A DNA stretch of 64,000 nucleotides from DATJZH01 sp052146815 (GCA_052146815.1 JBKQMG010000051.1:3475-67474); one strand, 5' to 3'; shown: positions 1 to 9,580, counted from the first letter of the stretch. Numbers and translations are program-made. Notes: generated by a model from the sequence alone, not told the origin.

Positions 1-1
1 C

Positions 2-2881
2 CTGTCCGCCCTGCCCGGCCACGCCGCCCTGCTGGCCGGATCCTGGCCGCGGGTGACCGGCCCGGCCAGCACCCCGGCCGGCCTGACGCCGGCGGCCGCG
101 CCGGTCGCGCTCGCCCGGAGCCTGCATCTGGCTCCCGGCTCGACGCTGCGGCTGCGGGCCAGTGTCAGCGGGGCCGCTGCCAAGATCCGGATCACCGGCA
201 TCTTCCGCGCGCTGCACCCGGCTAGCGCCTACTGGCTGCTGGACCCGCCGGCCGCAGGGGTGCAGCACACGGGTGGCTTCACGGTTTATCCGCCGCTCGT
301 CACCACGTTCCCGGTCCTGGCGGGCAGCGGCATTCCTGTTTCCTCCGCGTCCTTCGCCGCGGCCCCCGCAGTCAGCCGGATCAGGGCGGCAGGCCTGAAT
401 CAGGCCGCGGTCACGCTGCAGTCCGGCCTCAGCGCGCTGGGCCGCTCGCCACGCCTGCCCGAGGCGACGATCACCACAGGTCTGCCGGGCCTGCTGGCGG
501 GGCTCGGCACGGCTCTGGTGGTCGCTCGGTCGCAGCTGGCGATTGGCGTCCTGATCCTGCTGGTCATCGCCGGGGCAACGCTGGCGCTGTCTGCCGGGAT
601 GCTCAGCGCCCAGCGCCAGGCGGAAACGGCCCTGCTGCGCTCGCGCGGAGCCTCCCGCGGCCAGCTCGTGCGCACCGGGCTCGCCGAGGCCGCCCTGCTT
701 GTCCTGCCCGCCACCGTGGCCGGGCCGCTGCTCGGCGGCCTCGCCCTTCCGCTGCTGGCCCGCCGGGGCCCCCTGACCGGAAGCCGCCTGCGGCTGCCGG
801 TGGTCTTTCCGGCGGTGGCCTGGGTGGCGGCGGCCGCCGTGGCCGCGGGGTGCCTGCTGATCCTGGCGCTGCCGTGGCTGCGCGCGGGCGGGTCACCGGT
901 GCGCGAGCGGGTCAGGCGCGCCCGCCGCGGCGCGCTCACCGCAGCCACCCGTGCCGGAGCCGACCTGGCCCTGCTGGCCCTGGCCGTGCTGGCCGGGTGG
1001 CAGCTGGCCCACCATGCCGCGGCAGTCTCGGCCGGGCTGGACGGGTCGATCGGCGTGGACCCGGTGCTGGTCGTTGCCCCGGTGCTGGCCCTGACCGCCG
1101 GCGCTGTCGTCATGCTGCGGCTGCTGCCGCTGGTGGTGCGGCTCGGTGACCGGGCCGCCGCCCGGGGCCGACGGCTGACCGCCGCCGCCGCGGCGTGGCA
1201 GGTCAGCCGCCGGCCGGTCCGGCAGGCCGGCCCCGTTCTGCTTGCGGTGCTGGCCGTGGCCATCAGCGTGCTGGCGGTGTCGCAGTGGAGCAGCTGGCAG
1301 CGGTCGGCGCAGGACCGGGCCAGCTTCGCGACCGGCGCCGACGCACGTGTCAACCTGCTCCCGGCGGCGCCGCTGCCCGTCGGCCGGGTGGCTGATCTGA
1401 CGGCCGGCCCGGCCGTCCGCGACAGCACGCCGGCGGTGCGGGCACCGATCGGGCTGTCGAGTTCCGCCACCGCGACGCTGCTGGCGCTGGACGCCCGCCA
1501 GGCCATGTCGGTGGCGGCGATCCGGCCGGATCTGGTCGGCGGCTCCCCGAAGGCGATGCTCGCGAAGCTCGCGCCAGGACCCGCGGCAGGCAGGCCGGTG
1601 CCCGCCCGCCCGGCGCGGCTGCTGGTCACCGCCGCGCTGCGGGCGCACGTGGTGGGGACGCCTGAGCTGTTCGTCCAGCTGACGGACGCGTTTGGCATCT
1701 GCTATCAGGTGCGGGCCGGGGCGCTGCCAGCCAATGGCAGCAGGCACCGGCTTACTGTTCCGGTCGCCCCGGCCGGCAAGGCCGCTTACCCGCTGCGCAT
1801 CAGCGGGTTCAGCCTGCAGTACCTCATGCCAGCCCGGCCGCCAGGCAGCGCCGTGCTGCTGGTCACGTCGGTCCGCGGCGCCGCCACCATGACCGGCGCG
1901 TTCGGGCGGCCGTTCGCGGCGGGCCGCGCGGGCCAGGCCCTGTCGGGCTCGACTACCACCGACGTCGGCGAGGTCGGCTCCTCCCCGCGCGTCATCAGCG
2001 CTGCAGTGAACGGCGCTTTCCTGCGGGTGGAGTTCGCGCCGGGCGCCGGAGTCTTCCCGGCTACCTTCGGTGCGGGACCCACCCCGATGCCGGCGTCGGT
2101 GAGCGTCACCCCGGCGGTGCCGCGCTTGCTGCCGGCTGCTGCGACCAGCGCCTTCGTCGCAGCCAGCGGTCACGGACTCGGCAGCCGCGTGCCCGTCAGC
2201 GTAGGCGGGACTACCGTGACGGTCAGGATTGTCACCGTCATCAGCGGTTTCCCCACCATCAGCGGGCCGAGCGGCGGGCTGATCGTCGACCAGGCCCGGC
2301 TGCAGCAGGTGCTGGCCGACATGGGCGCACAGCCGCAGCCGGTAACCGAGTGGTGGCTGCGCACCAGCGGCCGCCTGTCGCGACGGACGCTGCCGCCCGG
2401 CGCCATGCTCACCGAGCGCGCGGCGATGGCCAGGGGGCTGACGGCCGACCCGCTCGGGGCGGCACCGCAGCTGGCCATGCTCGCGATCGCAGTCGCGGCG
2501 CTGATCCTGGCGGCGGCCGGATTCCTGGTCGCTGCGGCCACGGCCCGGGAGCGGGCGAGGGACCTGGCGCTGCTTGCCTCCCTGGGCGCTACCCGGCGCC
2601 AGCTGACCCGGCTGCTGTGCCTGGAGCAGGCGCTGCTGTCGGTCCCGGCCGCGGCGGCCGGGCTTGTGCTCGGCGTGCTGCTGGCGCAGCTCGTCGTCCC
2701 GGCGGTGACCCTCAGCTCGGCCGGAGCGCGGCCGGACCCCCCGGTGCTGGTCCTGGTGCCGCTGGCGGTGCCGGCGGTCGTGGCCCTGGTCATCGCCGCC
2801 GCGCCCGTGCTCATCGCGGCGTTCGGTGCGGGCAGCCGGGCGAGCCTGACGGCTAGCGTCCGGGTCGAGGTACCCGCATGA
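2..2881 (+). CDS. ABC transporter permease, FtsX/MacB type (5' end cut by window edge)
   Basis: Membrane subunit of an ABC exporter of the FtsX/MacB class. The reading frame is open to the left edge. The residues before the first GTG (position 53), including a LLAGSWPR stretch, match the LISGSWPQ region of the next gene, so the real start lies outside the window. A hydrophobic bundle near residues 155-275 (counted from GTG53) ends in the QRQAETALLRSRGAS region typical of FtsX domains. Further membrane segments follow near 310-400, and a last FtsX-like bundle near 800-930 contains ARERARDLALLASLGATRRQ. A long extracytoplasmic segment lies between. It ends in ATGA, overlapping the next permease by 4 bases, so the two are translationally coupled. 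The substrate cannot be told from sequence. Confidence 0.9.
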   Translation: MSALPGHAALLAGSWPRVTGPASTPAGLTPAAAPVALARSLHLAPGSTLRLRASVSGAAAKIRITGIFRALHPASAYWLLDPPAAGVQHTGGFTVYPPLVTTFPVLAGSGIPVSSASFAAAPAVSRIRAAGLNQAAVTLQSGLSALGRSPRLPEATITTGLPGLLAGLGTALVVARSQLAIGVLILLVIAGATLALSAGMLSAQRQAETALLRSRGASRGQLVRTGLAEAALLVLPATVAGPLLGGLALPLLARRGPLTGSRLRLPVVFPAVAWVAAAAVAAGCLLILALPWLRAGGSPVRERVRRARRGALTAATRAGADLALLALAVLAGWQLAHHAAAVSAGLDGSIGVDPVLVVAPVLALTAGAVVMLRLLPLVVRLGDRAAARGRRLTAAAAAWQVSRRPVRQAGPVLLAVLAVAISVLAVSQWSSWQRSAQDRASFATGADARVNLLPAAPLPVGRVADLTAGPAVRDSTPAVRAPIGLSSSATATLLALDARQAMSVAAIRPDLVGGSPKAMLAKLAPGPAAGRPVPARPARLLVTAALRAHVVGTPELFVQLTDAFGICYQVRAGALPANGSRHRLTVPVAPAGKAAYPLRISGFSLQYLMPARPPGSAVLLVTSVRGAATMTGAFGRPFAAGRAGQALSGSTTTDVGEVGSSPRVISAAVNGAFLRVEFAPGAGVFPATFGAGPTPMPASVSVTPAVPRLLPAAATSAFVAASGHGLGSRVPVSVGGTTVTVRIVTVISGFPTISGPSGGLIVDQARLQQVLADMGAQPQPVTEWWLRTSGRLSRRTLPPGAMLTERAAMARGLTADPLGAAPQLAMLAIAVAALILAAAGFLVAAATARERARDLALLASLGATRRQLTRLLCLEQALLSVPAAAAGLVLGVLLAQLVVPAVTLSSAGARPDPPVLVLVPLAVPAVVALVIAAAPVLIAAFGAGSRASLTASVRVEVPA

Positions 2882-5706
2882 CGGCCGGCCGTCACCAAAC
2901 CCCTCGCGCCGTGAGCCAGCGGCCGGTGCGAGGTCGGCTGCGGCGGTTCCTGACCGGCCCGGCTGGCCCCGGACCGGCCTGGGCACTGGCGCTCGTCGCC
3001 CTGCTCAGCGCCTTCATCGCGGTAGGCGGTCCGCGATACCTCGCGGCGCTGCAGAACAGGGCGCTTGCGCAGACCCTGCAATCAGCGGGGCAGTTCGGCA
3101 TTTCCGCCGCCATCAGCTGGCACATCATCGGCGTCGGTCGGCAGGCGCAGTTCCCCGCCGCGGGCATCGACGGGGTCGGCCGTGCCATCGGCGGCCAGAT
3201 CCGGCCGCCCCTGCACTCCCCGCCCGCGCAGTACTGGAACGGGCTGACGACGCCGTTCGAGTCAGCCAGGAACGCGCCGGCCGGAACCATTCTCAGTTCC
3301 CTGGAGCCAATGCTCGAGGTTGCCTACCGAAGCCGCCTGCCCCGGCATGCGCGGCTGATCTCCGGGTCGTGGCCGCAGGCCGCGGCGGCCAGGCGGCCAG
3401 GCCAGCAGGCCGTGGTCTTGCAGACCGCCGTGACGCGAACGACGGCGCGCCGGCTCGCCCTGCGGGTCGGCAGCCAGTTCTCGCTCGTCCGCGGCCCCGA
3501 GCTGCCCGCCAGCGACCCGCCGGTAGTGCTGAAGGTGACTGGGATAGTCCGGCCGGCGGACCCGTCGGCGGCCTTCTGGACCGCTGACCCGGCGCTGGCG
3601 GTTCCTAGCGTGCTGGAGAGCAAGCACGGGCCGCGCTGGCAAACCGGGATGTTCGTCCCCCCGGCCGAGCTGGCCGCCCTCGAGAGCGCCTGGACGCAGG
3701 GCACTGTGCAGCTGCAGTGGCAGTACCCGCTGTCCGTCCGGGCACTGACGATGGCGCAGGTACCCGCGGTGACGCAGGCTATGGCCAAAGTGGCGACCGG
3801 CGCAGCGGCGGCCATGCTGGCGGCGCCGGGCCTGCCCGCCGGGTTCGGTGGCATCGCGGGCACCCCGAGCGTTTCCGTAGACGGAGCCGGCGTCCTGGCT
3901 GACTTCTCTGCTGAGGAGGCGGCCGTCGGCGCGACCGCGTCGCTTCTTACTTTCGGGCTGTTCGCTGTCACCCTGATCCTGCTGATGGTCTGCGCGCTCG
4001 TCGTCGCCGCGGCCTACCTCGACGAGATGACGCTGATCCGGGCCAGGGGGGGGAGCACCCGGCAGGCGGCCGCGCGGACCGCGGCGAGGACCGCCGCGAT
4101 CGCAGGGCCATGGCTGGCCGCGGGCGCGGTGCTGGCGGTGCTGGCTGTTCCCGGCGGCGGCAACCCGGCCAGCTTGCCGCTGCTGGCCGTCGCCGCCGCG
4201 TTCACCCTGGCGGCCCCGGCCGCGGCGGTCGGATGGGAGCACCGCGGGCCCCGGTCGCTGGCTGCCGCCCGCCGCGGCGACGTGGTGACCCGGCGCCGCT
4301 CGCCGCGCCAGGTCATCGCCGAGGCATCTCTGCTGGTCGCGGTGGCCGGCGCCGCGGTCGCACTGCGCCAGCGTGGCCTGGCGCCGGGGACTTCCGACCC
4401 CTACATCAGCTCCGCGCCGGTCCTGGTGGCCCTGGCGGCGGGCCTGGTCGCCGCCTGGATCTACCCGGTTCCGCTGCGCCTGTTGCTGCGGGTCAGCGCC
4501 GCCCGGCGGGGCGCCGTCGGGTATCTCGGCATCGCCCGGGCCGCCCGCTCGCGGCCCGGCACGGTACTCCCGGCCCTGGCCCTGGTGGTGGCGCTGGCCG
4601 TTATCGCGCTCGGCGGCACCATCCGGGCGGCGGTCAGCCGCGGGCAGGTGGCCGCTTCCTGGCGCCGGGTGGGCGCAGACGCGATCATCCAGCGCATCGG
4701 AGCCCAGCAGGACGTCGGAGCCGCCGCACAGCACGCGATCGCGGCCGTGCCGGGGGTCAGGGAGGCCTGCCCCGTTTATATCGCTCCGCCTGGATCCATT
4801 GAAGCGGGAAACCTGCTGGTCAGCGACACTGTCAGCGTGTCGACAGGGGTGATCCTGGCGGAGCCCGGCTGCTATGCCGGGCTGGTAGCCCGGACGCCCT
4901 GGCCGGCGTTCCCGTCTCCTCGCCTGCTGGCCAGGCGCGAACCGGGCGCAGCGGTGCCGGTCATTGCCACGCCCCGGCTCGCGGCGACCGTGCGGAAGGG
5001 AGCGGACCGGCTGGCCTTCGCCAGCAGCCTGGTCACTATTCACGTGGCCGGGACAGTCGCCAGCACCCCGGCGCTGCCCGGCGGCGGCCCCTTCGTGGTC
5101 ATGCCCGCGTGGGCGACGCCCCGGTTCCAGGCGAGCACGAGCCCCGACACGCTGCTGCTCGGCGGCGGCAGCATTGACATGCCCGCACTGCGGGCCGCGG
5201 TCCGCCGGACGCTGCCGGGCGGCGTGATCACTTCCCGTGCCGCCGCGGTTCAGGCGATCGCCGATTCTCCGGCCGTCCGCGGATCGCGATCGCTGTTCCT
5301 GCTCAGCGTCGTGGCCGGGGCCGCGTGCTGCGTGGCCGCTGTGCTGCTCGGCCTGCTGCTGTCCGGGCGCGACCGCACTCGTCTGGCCGCCTGGCTGGCC
5401 GCTCTCGGCATGACCGATCGCCAGAGCCGCCGGCTTGCCTTCCTCGACGCGCTGCCCATGGTGCTGATCGCGGTCGTCGGCGCCGAACTCGCCGGCGCGG
5501 TCCTCGGCCAGGTGGTCGGCCCGGCGCTCGATCTGTCGGTGCTGACCAGCTCAAGCGCCTCGGTCCCCGTTCAGCCCGATCTGCTGGCCCTCGTCGTCCC
5601 GGCCGTCGGCGTGATCGCCCTGGTCGCGGCGATCACGGCCGGGCAGTCCCTCACGACCCGCAGGCGCGCGAAGGTCGGCGTGCTGCGGCTGGACGAAGGC
5701 AGGTGA
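2878..5706 (+). CDS. ABC transporter permease, FtsX/MacB type
   Basis: Second membrane subunit of the same exporter, 942 residues. It starts at the ATG of the ATGA overlap with the preceding permease. An N-terminal membrane anchor (about residues 33-55) is followed by an extracytoplasmic domain. A hydrophobic bundle near 350-460 contains the FtsX-like DEMTLIRARGGSTRQ segment, with more membrane helices near 480-590, and a C-terminal bundle near 800-930 contains RDRTRLAAWLAALGMTDRQ. It shares the overall architecture of the upstream gene and is probably a diverged duplicate, so the two likely form a heterodimer. The stop codon overlaps the next gene's GTG. Role inferred from family only. Confidence 0.9.
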   Translation: MTAGRHQTPRAVSQRPVRGRLRRFLTGPAGPGPAWALALVALLSAFIAVGGPRYLAALQNRALAQTLQSAGQFGISAAISWHIIGVGRQAQFPAAGIDGVGRAIGGQIRPPLHSPPAQYWNGLTTPFESARNAPAGTILSSLEPMLEVAYRSRLPRHARLISGSWPQAAAARRPGQQAVVLQTAVTRTTARRLALRVGSQFSLVRGPELPASDPPVVLKVTGIVRPADPSAAFWTADPALAVPSVLESKHGPRWQTGMFVPPAELAALESAWTQGTVQLQWQYPLSVRALTMAQVPAVTQAMAKVATGAAAAMLAAPGLPAGFGGIAGTPSVSVDGAGVLADFSAEEAAVGATASLLTFGLFAVTLILLMVCALVVAAAYLDEMTLIRARGGSTRQAAARTAARTAAIAGPWLAAGAVLAVLAVPGGGNPASLPLLAVAAAFTLAAPAAAVGWEHRGPRSLAAARRGDVVTRRRSPRQVIAEASLLVAVAGAAVALRQRGLAPGTSDPYISSAPVLVALAAGLVAAWIYPVPLRLLLRVSAARRGAVGYLGIARAARSRPGTVLPALALVVALAVIALGGTIRAAVSRGQVAASWRRVGADAIIQRIGAQQDVGAAAQHAIAAVPGVREACPVYIAPPGSIEAGNLLVSDTVSVSTGVILAEPGCYAGLVARTPWPAFPSPRLLARREPGAAVPVIATPRLAATVRKGADRLAFASSLVTIHVAGTVASTPALPGGGPFVVMPAWATPRFQASTSPDTLLLGGGSIDMPALRAAVRRTLPGGVITSRAAAVQAIADSPAVRGSRSLFLLSVVAGAACCVAAVLLGLLLSGRDRTRLAAWLAALGMTDRQSRRLAFLDALPMVLIAVVGAELAGAVLGQVVGPALDLSVLTSSSASVPVQPDLLALVVPAVGVIALVAAITAGQSLTTRRRAKVGVLRLDEGR

Positions 5707-6686
5707 CTAGCGTGGAACAGACGTCCATCGACGAGCTGACCGGCCGGCATGACCCGGCCGGCCTTAGCGGCGCCAGACCGCGCTCCGCTCCGGCTGATCG
5801 CGCCGTGATCGCCTGCGAGCGGCTGGTGCGCATCTACTCGGTCGCGGGCATTGAGGTCCAGGCCCTGCAGGGCCTGGACCTGCTCATCGATCCCGGTGAG
5901 CTGACTGCCCTGGTCGGCGCGTCCGGGAGCGGAAAATCCACTCTGCTGAACATCCTGGCTGGCCTGGACACCCCGACCGCCGGCCAGGCCAGGGTCGCCG
6001 GCCACGACCTGCTGACTATGGGGAGCCGAGATCGGCTGGCCTACCGGCGCGGCACGGTGGGTTTCCTATGGCAGCAGACCAGCAGGAACCTGTTCTCGCA
6101 TCTGACCGCCAAGGAGAACGTCACGCTGCCCATGCGCCTAGCCGGGCTGGGCCGCGCCGAGCGTGCGCGCCGCACCAGCGAGCTGCTGGACGTACTGAGC
6201 GTCGGTTACTGCAGCGACCGGACGCCCGCGCAGATGTCCGGCGGGGAGCAGCAGCGAGTCGCCATCGGCGTCGCGCTCGCCAACCAGCCCGCGGTCCTGC
6301 TGGCCGACGAGCCGACCGGCGAGCTGGACAGCGAGACCGCCGACCAGGTCTTCGCGGCCATGCGAACCGCCAACGCCGAGCTCGGCGTGACTATCCTGGT
6401 CGTCACCCACGACCAGCAGGTCTCCGCGCAGGTCCGCAGGACGATCGCGATCAGGGACGGGCAGATCAGCACCGAGGTCCTGCGGCGGACAACCACCGAC
6501 GAGCACGGCCGCGAGTCGGACGTCGCGCAGGAGTACTCGGTGCTGGACCGGGCCGGCAGGCTGCAGATACCGCGCGCCTTCATCAATTCCCTCGGCATCC
6601 GGGATCGGGTGCGCCTGGCCCTCGAACCCGACCACGTGGGCGTATGGCCGGACGCCAGTCATCAAAGCGGACAGGAGCACGCATGA
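5703..6686 (+). CDS. ABC transporter ATP-binding protein with C-terminal AbrB-like extension
   Basis: Nucleotide-binding subunit of the FtsX-type exporter, 327 residues from GTG 5703, which overlaps the permease stop in GTGA. GTG 5712 is an alternative start with a better-spaced GAAGGCAGG. Visible motifs are Walker A GASGSGKST, Q-loop region FLWQQTSRN, signature MSGGEQQR, Walker B VLLADEPTGELD and the switch histidine in VVTHD. After about residue 250 there is an extra domain containing EYSVLDRAGRLQIPR and LGIRDRVRLALEPDHVGVWP. It resembles the AbrB/SpoVT fold carried by some actinobacterial ABC ATPases; that assignment is by eye. The open frame extends upstream to 5325, but that part lies inside the permease and is unlikely to be translated. 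Confidence 0.9.
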   Translation: MTSVEQTSIDELTGRHDPAGLSGARPRSAPADRAVIACERLVRIYSVAGIEVQALQGLDLLIDPGELTALVGASGSGKSTLLNILAGLDTPTAGQARVAGHDLLTMGSRDRLAYRRGTVGFLWQQTSRNLFSHLTAKENVTLPMRLAGLGRAERARRTSELLDVLSVGYCSDRTPAQMSGGEQQRVAIGVALANQPAVLLADEPTGELDSETADQVFAAMRTANAELGVTILVVTHDQQVSAQVRRTIAIRDGQISTEVLRRTTTDEHGRESDVAQEYSVLDRAGRLQIPRAFINSLGIRDRVRLALEPDHVGVWPDASHQSGQEHA

Positions 6687-7387
6687 CGGCGGTCAGCACG
6701 GACGCCCGGCCGGGCACGATCATTGCCCGCCTGGAATCGGTCACCCGTGACTTCGGCACCGGCCACACCGCGGTGCACGCACTGCGCGGGGTCTCGCTGA
6801 CGGTCACCCGCGGCGAGCTGGTCGCGCTGCGCGGAAAGTCCGGCTCGGGCAAGAGCACCCTGCTGTCCATCATCGGCGGGCTGGACCGGCCCAGCACCGG
6901 CCGGGTGGAGGTGGCGGGACAGGATGTCACGGCGATGAGCGCCGATCAGCTGGCGGGGCTGCTGCGTGAGACGGTCGCGTTCATCTTCCAGTCGTTCGGG
7001 CTGATCCCGATCCTGTCCGCGGCCGAGAACGTGGGCCTGCCGATGCGCCTCGCCCGCCGCGATCCGGCGGTCCGGGAACAGCGCGCCCGGGCGCTGCTCG
7101 GCCTGGTGGGCCTGGAGGGCCGCGCGGACCAGCGCCCGTTTGAGCTGTCCGGCGGCGAGCAGCAGCGCGTCGCGATCGCCCGCGCCCTGGCCAACAGCCC
7201 GCAGCTGCTGCTGGCCGACGAGCCCACCGGGCAGCTGGACTCCGAGACAGCAGCGCAGATCATGCGACTCATCCGCAGCATCGTGCATGACGAGGGCATC
7301 ACCGCGATCGTCGCGACCCACGACCCGCCGCTGATTAACCTGGCGGACCGCGTCGTCACCATGAAAGATGGCGTGCTGACGTCCTGA
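6683..7387 (+). CDS. ABC transporter ATP-binding protein (MacB/LolD-like)
   Basis: Second nucleotide-binding subunit of the exporter operon, 234 residues. The ATG lies in an ATGA overlap with the previous ATPase, and ACAGGAG upstream is a good ribosome binding site. Motifs are Walker A GKSGSGKST, Q-loop FIFQSFGL, signature LSGGEQQR, Walker B LLLADEPTGQLD and switch ATHD. It lacks the C-terminal extension of its neighbour. Two ATPases plus two FtsX-like permeases in one coupled operon suggest a hetero-oligomeric exporter. MacB-like systems move peptides, lipids or drugs, or transmit mechanical force, and the substrate here is unknown. It is the last gene of the operon and converges on clpX. 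Confidence 0.9.
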   Translation: MTAVSTDARPGTIIARLESVTRDFGTGHTAVHALRGVSLTVTRGELVALRGKSGSGKSTLLSIIGGLDRPSTGRVEVAGQDVTAMSADQLAGLLRETVAFIFQSFGLIPILSAAENVGLPMRLARRDPAVREQRARALLGLVGLEGRADQRPFELSGGEQQRVAIARALANSPQLLLADEPTGQLDSETAAQIMRLIRSIVHDEGITAIVATHDPPLINLADRVVTMKDGVLTS

Positions 7388-7447
7388 GCACCCGGTCAGC
7401 CCGCGTGGCCTGCACTGCGGCGGGCCACTGGCCCGGCGCCCGGCGCC

Positions 7448-8722
7448 TCAGGCCGACTTCTCCCGCGGCGTCCGGCGGGCGACGTCCCGCGGCACGAGCG
7501 TGGGGTTGACGTTCTCCAGGACTGCCTCGCGGGTGATGACCACGCGCTCGACGTCCTTGCGGCTCGGCACCTCGTACATCACCGACAGCAGGACTTCCTC
7601 GAGGATCGCGCGCAGCCCGCGGGCGCCGGTGCCGCGCAGGATCGCCTGGTCGGCCACCGCTTCCAGCGCGTCGTCGGTGAACTCCAGGTCGACGCCGTCG
7701 AGCTCGAACAGCCGCCGGTACTGCCGGACCAGCGCATTGCGCGGCTCGGTGAGGATCTGGATCAGCGCCTCGCGGTCGAGGTTGTGCACGCTGGTGATGA
7801 CCGGCAGCCGGCCGACGAATTCGGGGATCATGCCGAACTTGAGCAGGTCCTCGGGCATGACGTCGGCGAACGGGTCAGCCAAGGGCTTGTCGGTCTTGAC
7901 CCGCAGGACCGCGCCGAAGCCCATCCCGCTGCGGCCGACCCGGTGCTCGATGATTTTCTCCAGGCCCGCGAAGGCGCCACCGCAGATGAACAGCACGTTG
8001 GTGGTGTCGATCTGGATGAACTCCTGATGCGGGTGCTTGCGGCCGCCCTGCGGCGGAACCGACGCCGTGGTGCCTTCCAGGATCTTCAGCAGCGCCTGCT
8101 GGACGCCCTCGCCCGAGACATCACGGGTGATCGACGGGTTCTCGCTCTTGCGGGCGATCTTGTCGATCTCGTCGATGTAGATGATGCCGGTCTCGGCCTT
8201 CTTGACGTCGTAGTCAGCGGCCTGGATGAGCTTGAGCAGGATGTTCTCGACGTCTTCGCCGACGTAGCCAGCCTCGGTCAGTGCCGTCGCGTCCGCGATG
8301 GCGAACGGGACGTTCAGCAGCCGGGCCAGGGTCTGGGCCAGCAGCGTCTTGCCCGAGCCGGTCGGGCCGAGCAGCAGGATGTTGGACTTCGCCAGCTCGA
8401 CGCCGTCCTCACCGGGCCGCTCGCCACCGGACTGGACGCGCTTGTAGTGGTTGTAGACCGCGACGGACAGGCCCTTCTTGGCCTTGTCCTGGCCGATGAC
8501 GTACGAGTCAAGGAACTCGTAGATCTCGCGCGGCTTCGGCAGGCTGTCCCATTTGAGCTCCGGCGGCTCCGCGAGCTCTTCCTCGATGATCTCGTTGCAG
8601 AGGTCGATGCACTCATCGCAGATGTAGACACCTGGCCCGGCGATGAGCTTCTTAACCTGCTTCTGGCTCTTCCCGCAGAATGAGCACTTCAGCAGATCAC
8701 CGCCATCGCCGATGCGTGCCAC
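7448..8722 (-). CDS. clpX: ATP-dependent Clp protease ATP-binding subunit ClpX
   Basis: AAA+ unfoldase that recognises tagged or native substrates and feeds them to ClpP, 424 residues, the usual ClpX length. Zinc-binding domain with C13, C16, C35 and C38. Walker A GPTGSGKT, pore loop GYVGED, Walker B IIYIDEIDKI, RKH-loop region GGRKHPHQEF, an IGF-type loop variant RSGMGFGA, and sensor 2 in GTGARGLR. Start GTG 8722, with AAAGGAG about 8 bases upstream. It lies downstream of clpP2 in the same orientation, but the 170-bp gap holds a strong perfect palindrome, so clpX may have its own transcript. Confidence 0.98.
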   Translation of the reverse strand: MARIGDGGDLLKCSFCGKSQKQVKKLIAGPGVYICDECIDLCNEIIEEELAEPPELKWDSLPKPREIYEFLDSYVIGQDKAKKGLSVAVYNHYKRVQSGGERPGEDGVELAKSNILLLGPTGSGKTLLAQTLARLLNVPFAIADATALTEAGYVGEDVENILLKLIQAADYDVKKAETGIIYIDEIDKIARKSENPSITRDVSGEGVQQALLKILEGTTASVPPQGGRKHPHQEFIQIDTTNVLFICGGAFAGLEKIIEHRVGRSGMGFGAVLRVKTDKPLADPFADVMPEDLLKFGMIPEFVGRLPVITSVHNLDREALIQILTEPRNALVRQYRRLFELDGVDLEFTDDALEAVADQAILRGTGARGLRAILEEVLLSVMYEVPSRKDVERVVITREAVLENVNPTLVPRDVARRTPREKSA

Positions 8723-8854
8723 CCAGATACTCCTTTGCCCGGGCCGCCGGCCGGCGGCCTGTTCAGCCGCCAGCGGCGGGAGCCTTCAACGGAACATCTC
8801 CGCGTAGGACATTGACGGTACCGCGTCAGCGGCCCTTGTTGTGGCTGAAGGACC

Positions 8855-8880
8855 TCCGCCGCCGGCGCGCCGGCGGCGGA
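8855..8880 (-). terminator. 26-nt perfect palindrome between clpP2 and clpX
   Basis: A 13+13 base perfect inverted repeat, core GCCGGCGCGCCGGC, lies just after the clpP2 stop and about 130 bases before clpX. It would form a very stable GC hairpin. No U-tract follows on the minus strand, so this is either an actinobacterial-type terminator or attenuator between clpP1P2 and clpX, or a processing structure. The hairpin is read directly; its role is inferred. Confidence 0.5.
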
Positions 8881-8893
8881 CCTGTCCATTCGC

Positions 8894-9580
8894 TTAAGAA
8901 GACACTACCTCGGTCCTGCGCTTCAGCATCGTCAGAACCTCATCCACCATGCCGTAGTCCTTCGCCTCCGCGGCGGTGAAGAACTTGTCGCGCTCGATGT
9001 CGCGGCGGATCTCCTCCTCGGCGCGGCCGGTGTGGCTGGCGAGGACGCGCTCCATCGAGGTGCGCATCCGGAGGATCTCCCTGGCCTGGATCTCCAGGTC
9101 ACTGGACTGCCCGTAGCCGCTCTCGACCGCGGGCTGGTGGATCAGGATCCGGGAGTTCGGCAGCGCCATCCGCTTGCCCTTGGTCCCGGCCGCGAGCAGC
9201 ACCGCGGCCGCCGACGCGGCCTGGCCCAGGCAGAACGTCTGGATCTCCGGCTGGATGTACTGCATGGTGTCGTAGATCGCCATCATCGACGTCATCGACC
9301 CGCCCGGCGAGTTGATGTACATCAGGATGTCACGATCGGGATCAATCGACTCCAGCGTGATCAGCTGCGCCATCACGTCGTTAGCCGACGCGTCGTCGAT
9401 CTGCACGCCGAGGAAGATGATCCGCTCCTCGAACAGCTTGTTGTACGGGTTCATCTCCTTGATCCCGTACGACGTCCGCTCAACGAACGACGGCAGCACG
9501 TACCTGGCCACGGCCGGAAGTGCAGCCGGCCGGCTACCTGCGTTCACTTTGCCCTCCATGTTTCGGTCCGCCAGCGTCAC
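8894..9580 (-). CDS. clpP2: ATP-dependent Clp protease proteolytic subunit ClpP2
   Basis: Serine protease subunit of the Clp complex. Catalytic serine in GQAASAAAV and histidine in ILIHQP, with the IINSPGG-type strand as YINSPGGSMTS. The N-terminal YVLPSFVERTSYGIKE stretch is characteristic of actinobacterial ClpP2. GTG 9580 overlaps the clpP1 stop in GTGA. An internal GTG at 9547 (V12) has a much better ribosome site, GGAGG with 5-base spacing, and could be the true start, giving 217 residues. In actinobacteria ClpP1 and ClpP2 form a mixed tetradecamer, which fits this coupled pair. Likely co-regulated with clpP1. Confidence 0.96.
   Translation of the reverse strand: MTLADRNMEGKVNAGSRPAALPAVARYVLPSFVERTSYGIKEMNPYNKLFEERIIFLGVQIDDASANDVMAQLITLESIDPDRDILMYINSPGGSMTSMMAIYDTMQYIQPEIQTFCLGQAASAAAVLLAAGTKGKRMALPNSRILIHQPAVESGYGQSSDLEIQAREILRMRTSMERVLASHTGRAEEEIRRDIERDKFFTAAEAKDYGMVDEVLTMLKRRTEVVSS

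Noticed and set aside
893..2986. Long open frames antisense to the permease genes (for example 697 codons on the minus strand)
   Set aside because: Arg/Gly/Pro-rich shadows caused by high GC at third codon positions; no domains, and the plus-strand frame has clear FtsX sequence.
5325..5702. Upstream extension of the first ABC ATPase
   Set aside because: Lies inside the permease CDS, is composed of Arg/Ala/Gly-rich sequence unlike any ATPase N-terminus, and a coupled GTG start is available at 5703.
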